Below, in pieces: positions 1 through 11,600 of a DNA stretch of 64,000 nt. The DNA lies in the NCBI GenBank assembly GCA_029215795.1, contig JARDYH010000004.1:212018517-212082516 (forward strand), given 5' to 3'. A program made the translations under genes and the position numbers. The notes under the pieces are model-generated. The model made no database searches, was not told the origin of the DNA, and saw only the letters and a program-made list of their open reading frames with translations. This DNA is from Anniella stebbinsi (Eukaryota > Chordata > Lepidosauria > Squamata > Anniellidae). Each line of letters begins with the position of its first letter. Position 1 is the stretch's first letter.

Positions 1-1096
1 GTTATAGGCGTTTCTTTCCTCATTGTTTCAAAAATACCTTGCCACCACATGCCTGGACCCAGCTGTCTGAAATTTTACACACATATCAAGCCAAGTGGTA
101 CCTGTAATGTGCCCATGTTTCCTGTTTGTATCTTCAAAAATAAAAAAGTGGGAGGCGTAACTGTATTTACCCCACCACTACCCATTTTTCTAAAATTAAT
201 TGCCACACAAGGCAAGCACCTACGTTTCCGAAATTTCACACACATAGGTCCCAAGGTACCGCCTACAATCTGGCAAAGTTTCATGTGTGTAACTTTAAAA
301 ATGACAAAGTTATAGGCATTCCTGGGTATTTATTAAAAAATTAATTGCCACACAAGGCAAGCACCTACGTTTCCGAAATTTCACACACATGGGTCCCAAG
401 GTACCACCTACAATGTGGCAAAGTTTCATGTGTGTAACTTTAAAAATGACAAAGTTATAGGTGTTTCTTTCCTCATTGTTTCAAAAATTAATTGCCACAC
501 AAGGAAAGCTCCAATGTTTCTGAAATTTCACACACATATCAAGGCAAGTGGTACCTGTAATGTGCCCAAGTTTCCTGTTTGTATCTTCAAAAATAAAAAA
601 ATGGGAGGCGTAACTGTATTTACCCCACTACTACCCATTTTTCTAAAAATTAATTGCCACACAAGACAAGCACCTACGTTTCTGAAATTTCACACACATA
701 GGTCCCAAGGTACCCCCTACAATGTGGCAAAGTTTCATGTGTGTAACTTTAAAAATGACAAAGTTATAGGCATTCCTGGGTATTTATTAAAAAATTAATT
801 GCCACAAAATGCATGCACCAATCTTTCTGAAATTTCTCACAGATAACTACCCCTAACCAGTCTACAATGTGCCCAAGTTTCATCCTTCTATCTTTAAAAA
901 TGAAAAAGTTATAGGCGTTTTTGTAAAACAATACTTGGCTATGGGAAAAAGCATTCAAAATGGCGTCCGATCCGGATCGGACATCTGGTCCGATCCGATC
1001 CGACCAGCCTCCGATCCGATCCGATCCGATCCGACCCCCCAGGTCCGATTCCGATCCGCTATCCGATCCGATCCGGGGGGTCAGTGCACATCCCTA
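1..1096. mobile_element. hAT-like non-autonomous element, CGGAT family (right part, cut by window edge)
   Basis: This is the right-hand part of the family seen complete at 37507-40087 and 54698-57756. It ends in TGCACATCCCTA, the inverted form of the family terminus TAGGGRTGTGCA. Its interior matches the right arm of the 3.06-kb copy around 57.1-57.7 kb. A module of roughly 120 bases (near 199-316, 343-461 and 651-769) recurs as direct copies, alternating with a second module containing TGCCCAAGTTTCCTG-like sequence. The 8 bases after the end are GTGTGTAG; the matching left duplication lies outside the window. The reading frames inside come from these modules and resemble no transposase. It is non-coding and would need a transposase supplied in trans. 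Confidence 0.85.
966..1080. repeat. Subterminal (ATCCG)n pentamer array
   Basis: This is a run of imperfect ATCCG/CGGAT pentamers with a very high GATC density, directly inside the right terminus of the element. The same kind of array sits at both ends of the copies at 37507 and 54698. Subterminal repeats in hAT elements commonly bind transposase; that role is an inference here. Confidence 0.85.
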
Positions 1097-1411
1097 GTGT
1101 GTAGTGGATTAAAATGCGTAAAATGCACACAAATTTTCATGCAGACTTTTTTTTAATGCAAACTATTGCAGAAATGTGACAGAGTGGACTTAGGAAGACT
1201 GGAAAATGAGAACCTGAGAGAAACCAAAATGGACATAGCAATCCATCTCTACCTATAGCCCAGTCTGCAATATTGAAAATAACCTTCCATGCCATTTGAT
1301 ATCTGATTTGCATCCTGACTTGCACTGTGCATAAGCGCTGATGTCACTCAACACCTTTGGAGTGGTTTAAATTGGTTCCAGCATGGCAGACCTATCCTAT
1401 AATCCAGCTTT
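1097..1411. other. No gene seen; AT-rich, possible old repeat
   Basis: The stretch has motifs such as AAATGCACACAAATTTTCATG that resemble sequence near 3.96-4.06 kb and 19.07-19.20 kb. It may be a decayed copy of an unnamed repeat. I see no exon or RNA signal. Confidence 0.4.
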
Positions 1412-1414
1412 TAG

Positions 1415-1446
<32 letters not shown>

Positions 1447-2060
1447 TTTATTGCATTTCAATATCACTTTTCTGGGACCAACCAAAGTGGTTTACAAAAA
1501 GTTCAGAACATAAAACCATAGTCAAATGATAACGGAATAAAACATTATAAACACTAAAGACCATTAACAGCCATTAAAAAAAAAGTTTAAAAGTTGTGTC
1601 TTCACCCGCTTCCTGAACACAGAGAGAGTGCAGACCTGTCGCAGCTCCAAAGGGAGTACATTCAAGAGTTTAGGAATGACCCAGGAGAATGCCCTTCCCT
1701 GCATGCCTGACAAATGGGCCTCTGCAACCGAGGATGGATTCTAAAAGGCCTTTTCTGCTGAACTTAATAACTCATCAGGTTCAAACTGAGATAGGTAGTC
1801 TCTCAGATAGCCAGGCACTAAACCATTTAAAGCATTAAATATCAACACCAACACCTTGAACTGAACCTGGAAAATAATGGGCAACCTCTGCAGATTTTTC
1901 AACATTGGGGAGATATGATGATGAAATCATGCACAGGTTAGTAGCTTAGGTGCTGCACTTTGCACCAGCTGAATTGTCTGCATGCTCTTCAGGAGTAGCT
2001 CAGAATAAAGAAGAACATCATCTACTCTGGGCCACAATGCTCATAAACACTATTTTGTGA
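1415..2060 (-). mobile_element. L2-type LINE, 3' end fragment
   Basis: Read on the minus strand, the sequence gives degraded but recognisable L2 reverse-transcriptase C-terminal blocks: IQLVQSAAPKLLT, then FKVLVLIFNALNGLVPGYL, then LELRQVCTLSVFRKRVKTQL. Frames are interrupted, so this is a pseudogene. The 3' tail is the (TTA)n microsatellite at 1415-1444, which fits the L2 habit of ending in short simple repeats. The copy is 5'-truncated near 2060. Confidence 0.8.
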
Positions 2061-2226
2061 TGGGTGGCCAATGTTTGCCTTTGGACAGCATCCAGTCGCT
2101 CCTGGTACTGACTCTGTATGAATGGGGGAAAGGCAGCAGATGCTGCCCCTCTATACACACAACTGTGTCAGACCCAGCTCCTGGCAAGTGTGTGTGGACT
2201 GGGGCATGGGTGACCAGGTGCCCATT

Positions 2227-2230
2227 TATT

Positions 2231-2272
<42 letters not shown>

Positions 2273-2590
2273 TTGATTTATACCCTGCCTTTTCCACCAA
2301 AAAATGACACTCAGAGCAGCTTACAGAGCAATCTGTAAAATAGATTGAAACAATGAAATACATTAAAACACAACAAAAACATGGAAAATAAATAAAAATA
2401 GCATGCCACGCACAGACCCACTTACAGGCCAAAGGCCTTCTTGAATACAGTAGGCTTTGCCTGTCATTGGAAGGATAGCAGAGACAGAGAGAATCTAGCG
2501 TCCCTTGGGAGAGAGTTCCACAGCCAGGGAACAGCCATCAAAAAGTCTCTTGTGTCACCACCAAGCTTGGGGTGTTCCTCGCTGGGAAAT
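2227..2590 (-). mobile_element. L2-like LINE 3' tail with (AAT)n terminus
   Basis: An (AAT)n run at 2227-2273 is followed by the TTTATACCCTGCC-type 3' UTR seen in many LINE tails of this window. On the minus strand near 2500-2580 a short block reads WLWNSLPRDARFSLSLLSF, similar to the L2 C-terminal WNSLP...SF...K motif. The simple repeat is therefore the element's tail, not an independent microsatellite. It is 5'-truncated and non-functional. Confidence 0.7.
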
Positions 2591-4793
2591 CTGGTCCCTT
2601 TTGGACTTGCCAGAGTTCTGCGGTGTGCCCAACTTGGGTTGCATTTGCGGGCCAAGCTGTGGGTTTTCCTTAAACTTCAGGGACTTTTTACGTTTGTGTG
2701 TGTTGGCCGTAGTTTGTGCAAATAGAGATTTGCGCAAATCATGAACAACGTTTGCAAAAGATTGCATATGTAATAGACGTAATTGCATAGATTACAATTT
2801 GCACAATTTGCAAATGTAATTTGCGCAAATTAGTGTAAATTGCCTCTGTAATATATGCAAAGATTGAAAATCTGCTAGCTGACTCAACTTGCTGCAGGCT
2901 AAGTCAGGCCAGTTAGCAGAAGACAGAACAAAGTCTGGGGAGGCAATTGCAGGAAAGAAAGGCAAAAACTCAAACACAACATCAGAGGCCTTCTCCTGTC
3001 CCAATTGGGCTGATTTTGCTTACTTTTCAAACAAACAAACACATGTTGTTGTTTTTTTTTTAACAAAACCATGTATTTTATAAAAGTCATGATCAGCTTT
3101 GGGGAAAGTCAGAATGTGAGGGTGACCTCTCATAGGGAACATAGCAATGAACTCCCAGAAATTTGGAGATCTGAATTGCCTGGCCTTGTTTCCAAAGTGA
3201 AACCAACCTTTTCTCTCCCCCCCCCCCATTATTTTATTTTTATTTCTGGATGTTGTATGGTGTGCGCTGTGCATATGTAGTTGGATACAGCTTTGGGTTC
3301 CTTCAGTTTATTCATGCCCCTCTGCCCCCACATTACCAATGCACTCAGGCACTTAGATAAAACAGAGCCAAAAATGAAAAGAAAAGGAACAGTCTCTATG
3401 TGATTGTATGTATGATTGCAAAGAGATCCTGTTTGTGCCTTTTACCACTGTGCAGGAGCGCATGTAATAAAACCTTCATGCAATCATAGGTACAATCACA
3501 TCAAAACTGCTTTTATCATTGCACAGCTGTGCATCAGTAACACAGAAGGGAGAAGACGCAACGAACAGAAAGAACTGAAAACCGGGACAAACTGTGCAGG
3601 TTTCAATTCGGTAAAGAAGTTTAAAAATTATTCTTGTTGAGCTGGAATTGAGGAGGAATAGAATGCAGAGCCAAGGAGCAGAATGGGGGCAATGTACTCA
3701 GCTACATCAGACTCCATTTGTTGCTAAGGAGAATAAGCAAGCTGGCATTTTTACAAGTGTCAGATAGCATCATCAAGTCCACTCTGGCCTATTGTTTTAA
3801 GACATCTCATGGTGGTCTGGCAGATCTCCCTCCTTGTAGCACAACCCATTGGCCATATCTGGGTAGTGGCAAATAAGTGAAATCTTCACTTGCCATCCTT
3901 CAGGATCACATTTCTGAGCTAGCAATTTGATTTGTGCCCCCACCCCCAAAATATGTGTTTGTCAGTGTGCAGAAACTTGAAAAATTGTGCATGGGAAAAT
4001 GCGTACTTTTGAAAATTGCACACAAATATGCTTCAATCCATGGGAGAAGAATGTGTACATTTCAAAGGTGTGCACAATTGGTTTGTACAGTCAGGGGATA
4101 TACACATTAAAATATGTATGGTTTTTCATGCTAAAAGAACAAAACAAAAGGAAGCTCGCAATCTGATTCGGAAGCGAGTCAGAACAAGCTTTGAGATGGA
4201 ATTCAGAGATGGAATTTACATGCCTCTGGATCTTAGTAGTTGGCCTCCCCAGTTTTATGACACAAAATTTGAAGAATTTTATGTCAGAAAGCTGAGGAAT
4301 GATTCCTACCCTGACTTTCATTATTCCCTTACAGTGCTCGGAGCAAGGAAAACCAACAACATGAACTTGTGTACACCTTGCTTGCTGTGTCTGACATAAA
4401 AAAGATACTTTCATTTGGTGGAGGGGGAAAAAGCAACACAAAATAAAAACACCCAAGGGACTGAATTTCACTGATATGTAAAGAGGCTGTGTAAACTGCA
4501 GTGCTTCAGCATACAATTCATATCTTTCAGAAACAAGGATATGAAAAATTATATTTATGTTGTCCTACCCTCTCACCTGCCCCAATAAGACAACAACAAC
4601 CACCCAGTTTAGCTTTACGGACTAGACACTGTCATTCCAGTGGATGCATGGACAGCTTGTGGAGGAGTGCAGTGATGTTTACCGGATGTCCTCAGACTTG
4701 AAAAGCAACAGGCAGGCATACACCTGACAGCCACATCTGCATAATTACTCCTCACTAGGAGAGTTTGTCCCTACCCCAGAAGGCTGGTTATGC
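2591..4793. other. No gene seen; unique or unclassified AT-rich DNA
   Basis: Around 2700-2840 the short palindrome ATTTGCGCAAAT and variants recur, suggesting the interior of a decayed DNA transposon. 3960-4060 has GTGCA/TGCACA-rich sequence resembling 1097-1160. The remainder shows no recognisable repeat. Open frames of up to 141 codons (such as 4016-4399) lack domain similarity and splice context. Confidence 0.4.
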
Positions 4794-5569
4794 TAGGGTG
4801 ACCAGATCGCCCTGGATTTCCCGGTCCTAACCGGGAAAACTGGGGCAATCCGGGCCGACAGGGAGACTGCGGGGGCAAACCGGGGAAAGGATCAGCTCTC
4901 CTCCCGCCCTAAAATGCCCATGCTGCTCCCTTGCCTCCGCAAGAAACAAGTGCTCAGCATTAGGAAGCGTCAACAAATTCCTTGTCTGGTGGCTAAAGCT
5001 AACTGCTTTAGCCACCAGACAAGGAATTTGTTGACGCTCCCTAATGCTGAGCACTTCTTTCCTGCCTGCTGCTCCAGCCTCAGCAAGAAAGAAGTGCTCA
5101 GTGTTAGGGAGCGTCAACAAATTCCTTGTCTGGTGGCTAACTGCTTTAGCCACCAGACAAGGAATTTGTTGACGCTCCCTAATGCTGAGCACTTGTTTCC
5201 TGCGGAGCCTGGGGAGCAGTGCGGGCATTTTAAAGCAAGCTCTTCCTCCTCCTTTGCGTGCTGCTGCTGTTCCTCAGGTACTTCCAGGGAGCCCAGGAGC
5301 AGGGCAAGAAGGGTGAGGTGGCTGCAGGGGGTCACGCGGCAGTGGAGGAGATTGGCGGTGGCAGCGGAGGACCTGGTAGGTCTGGGCTGGGTTTTTTTGG
5401 GGGGCGGGTGGCTTGGTGGGGGGGTTGTTTCTGGTGGGGGGTGGCAGGGGTGTCTGTTGGCCACATGGCAGGCGGCCTTTTTAATTTTTTTATTTTATGT
5501 GGGGGGGGCTGCTTTGGTGGGGTGGCCATTTTGGACCTGGATTTTGCTTTCCAAAATCTGGTCACCCTA
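4794..5569. mobile_element. hAT-like foldback element, 776 bp, TSD GGTTATGC
   Basis: The terminal inverted repeats are TAGGGTGACCAGAT on the left and ATCTGGTCACCCTA on the right. The exact 8-bp target duplication GGTTATGC lies at 4786-4793 and 5570-5577, diagnostic of the hAT superfamily. The left interior carries four copies of a ~55-bp unit in alternating orientation (about 4947-5205). The right interior is G-rich with GGTGGGG runs. There is no transposase frame; the 218- and 133-codon frames here arise from the inverted copies. Confidence 0.92.
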
Positions 5570-6695
5570 GGTTATGCAGCTGCTACAGAGGCAAGCAGGG
5601 AGGAAATATGTGTCTCTGGTCCTGGTTTTTCACCTGCAATGTTTGCCTAACGTTTAAAACTTAGCCAGTGGGACTAAACTCACCCAGCAAGTATGGCAAT
5701 GGAAGCAAATTAATCACTGACACCACAGGAAGACGGCCCTCTCTGCAAGAGTAATGAATAAGATGGTATTTGCATACATCTTGCAAAAGCGTTAAGGGAC
5801 GGTGAGCTGTATTTACGAGCTCGAATTGGGTGTTTACCGTCTTGCTGCATGTTTTCTTCATGCCTGCTTTTACAGATTTATTCACTTTGGGAGTGAAAGA
5901 AGAGGTTTATGTAGTAGTGGAAGCATTCCCCATGAAAATCCCTAAACTGATTCGAAAAGAGGATGCCGCAGAACCCAACAGGGAAGGATGAACTGCACAT
6001 GAAATTGTCAGGTTTCTTGTTGTATGTCTATCAGGCCAGCTGAATTTGCAACCATCCACAGTCTACAGCCACTTGATTATGGAAGCTCAAGTTGAAATCA
6101 TCCAGTTCATCATTCAGGTGCCAGGGGAGCTTGGTCTCATTTCCTCTTTCTTTATCTCTCATACTCAAGCCCTCTAGTGTGTAGCTTTTTCATATAAGTA
6201 CAGGGCCTACTTGGGCAATGATCCACTCCTTTGTCAGAAAGCTCCTATTCCTCATACTTTGCACTTTCATATCTTTTTTCTGACATCAGATCTAGTGGTA
6301 TTTCTGGACATCCAATAGCTGTTAAACTGGGAGCCTTTGAAGTAAGCATGTGTATATTTAGACTTTCTTGATGCCGCTTTGAAGAGCTACACTTGTGTTC
6401 TTTCACTCATTCTAATGAGCTTCCTTGGTTTGATGTACGGGTGCAGTAGCCCAACTTGGTGTGCTTTTGACGAGGCTCCAGGTAGTGTTCAGAAAACGTT
6501 TCATGCTGCTGAAGAATAAATATCTTTGCTTCTCTCCATTGTTTGATCAACCCACTTGCAAACAATGTAGTTGGAGGTATTAGAAGTTGTGCTGCTGGGC
6601 AGGACAAATCCAGGAGCACTGGCAAAGGCAGCACAAAAGCAATCAAGACATCCAGATTAAATAGGGATGAATTAAGGATATGGTGGGTTTCAAAA
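5570..6695. other. No gene seen; apparently unique sequence
   Basis: I see no LINE, SINE or terminal-repeat signature and no convincing coding exon in this stretch. The frames present are short and lack any recognisable domain. Confidence 0.4.
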
Positions 6696-6782
6696 TTATA
6701 TATATATATATATTGCACACTTATACACACACACACACGCACACACATTTACATTTGTGTGTTTGTGTGTGTGTGTATGTGT
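6696..6782. repeat. Compound (TA)n-(CA)n-(TG)n microsatellite
   Basis: A (TA)n run is followed by (AC)n and then (GT)n. The AC and GT blocks are inverted relative to each other, so the tract can form a hairpin. Confidence 0.9.
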
Positions 6783-6825
6783 TGCTGTAGATGCTAGAGA
6801 GATTAAATCATGGGGTAGTATCCAA

Positions 6826-6990
6826 TGTTTATTTATTTAGTTATTTATTTGTAACATTTTTATACTGCTGTTTATAATAGAATCTCTCAGCGGTTCACAA
6901 CATTAGAGTACAATATTAAAACTCGTTATTAAAATGCTTCAAACAACAATAAAACAGCAGCAGAATGGGACAGTAAACTGAAACGGCTCA
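6826..6990 (-). mobile_element. LINE (L2-like) 3' tail fragment
   Basis: A (TTTA)n-like stretch is followed by a degenerate copy of the ATACCGC/CGGTTCACAA 3' UTR motif seen in the other L2-like tails (12.2 kb, 31.8 kb, 62.25 kb). It is severely 5'-truncated. Confidence 0.55.
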
Positions 6991-7336
6991 TCATTTCACT
7001 CTGCCTAACGGTAGTGACATCCCTGCAGCTGACCATGGGTAGTACCCAAGGTTAATCCTACTTGCAATAGACCCACTGAAATGAATAGCACTTGTCAGTC
7101 ATGACTAAGGTTTATTTCATGGGTCTACTCTAAGAGGGGCAAATACTGGAGGCTCAGGTGACCTTGGTGGCCCAGAGCACCAATTATCTGACCATCTTTA
7201 ATCTGCAGCAATTCCAGAAAAGTGACAATCATGGAACCAGACTCGATCACTATTCAACATAATACTTTCTAATACTCCATTTTGCTCCATGAAATAGTCA
7301 GTTGTGTGTTCACAAAGAACAAGCAAAGGTGCCTTT

Positions 7337-7800
7337 TAAGGATGTATGGATTTTGTATGGATCCATCTGTGTTTCGCATATGGTTAGGCAGCTTTCATTC
7401 CATTACCCACTCATTGATGGAATCAGTTTTTTAAAACAACAACAACAACAACAGAATTTTGTTCTAGTTGCGCTAATTCACATCAGTTCTAATTCCCATT
7501 AGTGCACTTGTACAAATGTGCCACTCCACATTAGTTCATGCAAATTGCTGATAATGTGCATTAATTAATGCCGATTGGCGCACTGATGCACGTGTGCATG
7601 ATGCTAATGTTCACTTGTTCCAATGTACTAACATACATTAGCGCTAATGCAAATAAGTGCAAATCCCTCCCCCAATAGTAAACACCAGCCCGCAGAATCC
7701 ATATGACTTGGAAAAGGCCAGGCCGTTGTGGAATCTGCAGGTTGGATTCATAGAAATCTGAATCCATTTGAATCCACTGTGGATGTCTCTGATATCCCTA
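7337..7800. mobile_element. hAT-like non-autonomous element (degraded)
   Basis: The left end is TAAGGATGTATGGATT and the right end is GATATCCCTA, matching the TAGGGATRT...ATCCCTA pattern. Flanking octamers GTGCCTTT and GTATCTTT agree at six of eight positions, suggesting an old 8-bp duplication. The interior carries GTGCAAAT/TTAGCGC-type short repeats. The right end (AATCCATTTGAATCCACTG) is related to the right end of the element at 20860-21428, so the two form a subfamily. Confidence 0.6.
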
Positions 7801-9103
7801 GTATCTTTACAGGTTACCTTGAGCACCTAGTTCAATACTTAAGTGTGTAATTAGAGGAAGTGATTGTTATTTACCTAATTGTCTTTCTTAAGACAATGTT
7901 CTCTATTAGAAAGAAGAGGGAGAAAAGCTCCAGAAAAAAATTCCGAGTGACCTCCACTGCTCTTGTGGTTTTTTCCTCCCCATTCCCTTTATTACAACGC
8001 AATATTTAGTTACAATGGAAGTAAGGAGAGGTAAAAGCCTATTATTGGTGATGATGAGCCTAAAAATATTAACACATTTTCTTTAACTCTACTCTCAGCA
8101 CCTCACAGACATTGATTATGGGCTGTCAACCATGTTCATGCAGAAAGGCTTCATTCTTTGGGTTAGTTTTAAACAAACAAATCCTTCTCCTGTCTACAAT
8201 GTGCCATTTGCATATTTTAAAGTCCCCCTCTCTCTAACTTCCCAGTAAATGCCATGAAATCTATTAGAATGCCAAATTTCATTTCATTTTCCTGGCTAGG
8301 AACTAGTCACCCTGCTCAGTCCAGTGCCACATGTTGATCCTCATCTACACATGTTACAACATGTTCTTGATCATGTGTGAACTCCGATGCACATCTGTAC
8401 ACATGTAATTGACTGACACAAGAAAATATTGTCTAGAGATGAGGTGCACCGTGGGGAAGTTGCACTTTATAGTTAAACTTAAATTTTATACTGTGGGTTG
8501 CTCATCTGCTAATGGAATGGAAACCACTAACAGAATGGATTTCCGGTCCCCTGCAGGCCCCCCCCCCCAGATTTGGGGTGCATACTGGGGGCTGTGGGAA
8601 GGGCAGGGGAGGTCCCACGTCAATGGAAGTCATGTTGCACAAGCGGACTTCCATTCACATGACTGTTTGGATCCCCATGTTAGCTGATGAACACAGTCTG
8701 ATAAGGTGTATTAAAGGGTTTAGGCTTTCTTACAAAATATGCAAGAATATACAAGTTACGGCTTTGGCACAAAAAAGAAACATTGACTGGTTTAACCCAA
8801 TTAAGCTTGGGCTGGTAGCTATGACACTAGATAGGCAGAACCAGGAAGCAGACAGCAAAAGAGAGCTACAGATGCTGGGAAGTTCTGGTTGCCAAATTAG
8901 GAACTGGAGAAGGCAGCAAAGATTTGGCAGGCAGTGCTTGAAGCTCAGACACAATGGAGCAGGCTTAGAATGTAAATGAGATGAGCTGCATTCAGGAGTT
9001 CAGTTGTAAAACTGGGCAGAGGGAGCAGGAGATACACACTCTGGCCCCATTACCTACTCCCAACCTCCCATATTGACAAGAAAGGTTGGGTAATGGAAAT
9101 GTA
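7801..9103. other. No gene seen
   Basis: Mostly unclassified sequence. A poly-C tract lies near 8560. The frame at 8512-8979 (155 codons) has no recognisable domain, and I treat it as chance. Confidence 0.4.
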
Positions 9104-9106
9104 AGT

Positions 9107-9339
9107 GGGCTGATTCACATGATCTCCGCAATCCAGTGTGGTTTATTTAAGCCACAATGGGTTGCAATGAATGCTGGTAGCCAATGTGAATATTCAAACC
9201 ATGGGGGAGGGGTCACCACAACTTATTGTGATGTTCAGTGAGGGTGAGTTTTTGCTATGGCTAACAAACCATCTACAAGCCATGAGCTGTTTTGGCGTAA
9301 TCTTGAGAACCAGGCTGCAATGGTCGTGTGAATCAGGCC
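9107..9339. mobile_element. Harbinger-like MITE, TSD AGT
   Basis: The left terminus GGGCTGATTCACATGATC pairs with the right terminus, whose reverse complement is GGCCTGATTCACACGACC. A 3-bp duplication AGT flanks the element (9104-9106 and 9340-9342). A 3-bp duplication with GGG/GGC-starting ends fits the PIF/Harbinger superfamily. The 233-bp interior is non-coding. Confidence 0.75.
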
Positions 9340-9764
9340 AGTGTGCCATGATGGAGAACCTTGCCTTATCAGTCCAAAACATCTAACGTCCAAATCATCT
9401 GGTGGGCACTAAGTTGAGAAAGGTTGGCTTGGTATAAAGCAGGAGATCCTGCTTGTATGTAAAAATAAATAAATATCAAATTAAATTAAAAAACAACATC
9501 CAGTACAAAAAAAAAAAAGCTCAGCCAAATCTTTCTCCCTGACACACCTATTCCACACTCCATGAGAGAGCTTTTGAAGATGCAATCCCATACACCACCA
9601 CTGTATCTGGAGGAGGAACAGTCCAGGAAAACCTTTAGTACCTGATTCTTCTGATTCTAGAAACTGGTCAATATTTTCACAAGGGCACAAAAGCATGGGG
9701 GAGGAAGGAAGAATAGTGAGGAGGCAGTAAGGTTGGCTTCACTGTAGAGTCAGTTACTATAGAT

Positions 9765-9898
9765 CAGCTTTCCCCAACCTGATGCCCTTGAGATGTTTGA
9801 GCTTAACTCCTCTCAGTACCAATCTGCATAGCTAATTGTCAAAAATGCTGAGAGTTGTTGTCCAGAACATCTGGAGGGCACCAGGTTGGGACAGGCTG
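9765..9898. mobile_element. hAT-like foldback MITE, 134 bp, TSD CTATAGAT
   Basis: Both ends read CAGCCTTCCCCAACCTGGTG-like in inverted orientation, and the interior folds on itself. The exact 8-bp duplication CTATAGAT occurs at 9757-9764 and 9899-9906. Pieces of the same family (GTGCCCTCCAGATGTTTTAG) occur near 9345-9432, 15490-15565, 35268-35401, 40134-40160 and 42155-42200. Confidence 0.9.
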
Positions 9899-9906
9899 CT
9901 ATAGAT

Positions 9907-10577
9907 TATGGAGTCTTCATCTGGATGCAGACTTATAATCTTTAAAAAAAATGCCCCCTGTGTGATGTTTGGCTGTCTAGCACAGGGGATGGGAAACCAG
10001 TGCAAACCATTGCTCTATGAAAACAGAACAACAAAAACAGTACCTGGAAGCAGCCATATAACAAACATACTGTGTTTTTGCTCATACCATACTGAGTATC
10101 TTTTTATCACATTTGCATCTTTTAAGCAGCTCAGGAGAGTGTAAATGGGGTTGTCTTGTTTTATTCTCACATCAACTCTGTGAGGTAAGGCAGGCTAAAT
10201 AATTGGTCCAACGTTCCCCATTACAGCTACCAAATCACAGCTAAGAAACATATTTCCTCCATCTTGAAAATTCAGTCTACTATTATTGTGCAGTTCCTTG
10301 GCAAATATTCTCCCATACAGCTGCAGAACAGCTAGCCAGCTTAATTTTGTTAAATATTCACCAAGAGCTTTCACAGCCATGACGATCAAATGGCGCCAGA
10401 GAAGTCATTTGCCTAAGGATAAAGCTCTTGTAAACTCTGGTTCATTACTTTATCACTTATTAAATAATATTTTACTCATAAACAAATACAGAAAAATTGC
10501 TTTGCTCCTTGGAGCCCATTTAGCATCTGTGACAACAAGGAGTTCCACCATTAGAGGAAACACTTAGGAATTGTCGG
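9907..10577. other. No gene seen; possible MIR/CORE-like scrap
   Basis: Near 10158-10215, TTCTCACATCAACTCTGTGAGGTA-type wording resembles the MIR/CORE-SINE tail found again at 40970-41400. The rest is unclassified. Confidence 0.35.
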
Positions 10578-11001
10578 TTCTAATAGAATAGTAGAGTTGG
10601 AAGGGGCCTATAAGCCATCGAGTCCAACCCCCTGCTCAATGCAGGAATCTACCTTAAAACATCCCTGACAGATGGTTGTCCAGCTGTCTCTTGAATGCCT
10701 CTAATGTGGGAGAGCTCACCACCTCCCTAGGTAATTGGTTCCATTGTCATATTGCTCTAACGGTCAGGAAGTCTTTCCTGATATCCAGCCAGAATCTGGC
10801 TTCCTGTAACTTGATCCCATTATTCCGTGTCCTGCATTCTGGCTTAACCGAGAAGAGATCCTGGTGTGACAACCTTTCAAGTATTTGAAGAGTGCTATCA
10901 TGTCTCCCCTCAATCATCTGTTCTCCAGGCTAAACATGCCTAGTTCTTTCAATCTCTCCTCATACGGCTTTGTTTCCAGACCCCTAATCATCCTGAACAT
11001 A

Positions 11002-11481
11002 CTACAGATTGTCTGTATCCTTCTTGAAGTGTGGTGCCCAGAACTGGATGCTATATTCAAGATGGGGCCTAACCAGTGCCGAATAGAGGGGAACCAGTAG
11101 CTCACGCAAATTGGAAGCTATACTTCTATTAATGCAGCCCAAATTAGCATTTGCTTTTTTTGCAGCCACATCACACTGTTGCCTCATATTCAGCTTGTGA
11201 TCTACAATAATTCCAAGATCCTTGTCGCTTGTCATATTGATTAGCCAAGTATCCCCCATCTTGTAACTGTGCATTTGGTTTCTTTTTCCTAGGTGTAGAA
11301 CTTGGCATTTTTCCCTATTAAATTTCATTCTGTTGTTTTCAGCCCAGCGCTCCAGTCTGCTCCAGTCTATCAAGATCACTTTGGAGTTTGTTTCCGTCTT
11401 CCAGGGTATTAGCGATCCCACCCAATTTTGTGTCGTCTGCAAATTTGATAAGCATTCCCTGCACCTCTTCATCCAAATCAT
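11002..11481 (-). pseudogene. CR1 reverse transcriptase thumb/C-terminal fragment
   Basis: This 159-codon stretch carries KFNREKCQVLHLGKRNQ, then DKDLGIIVDHKLNMRQQCD, then LVRPHLEYSIQFWAPHFKKD, the standard CR1 C-terminal blocks. The catalytic FADD of motif C (about 11432-11446) is in another frame, so a frameshift lies just upstream of this piece. Confidence 0.9.
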
Positions 11482-11600
11482 TAATAAAAATGTTGAAGAG
11501 CACTGGGCCCAGGACTGAGCCCTGCGGTACCCCCGCTCGTTACCTCTCCCCAGTGTGAAAAGGTATCATTGATAAGCACTCTTTGAGTCTGATTCTGTAG

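Noticed and set aside
415..798. 127-codon frame that recurs as related frames near 37807-38142 (minus) and 39477-39793
   Set aside because: It follows the repeated modules of the CGGAT element, is not maintained in frame among copies and resembles no transposase.
2057..2432. Frames with poly-asparagine or poly-tyrosine
   Set aside because: Translation of the (AAT)n microsatellite at 2227-2273.
4016..4516. 127- and 141-codon frames on opposite strands
   Set aside because: Antisense overlap, no recognisable domain, and single-exon frames of this size are expected by chance in 64 kb of AT-rich DNA.
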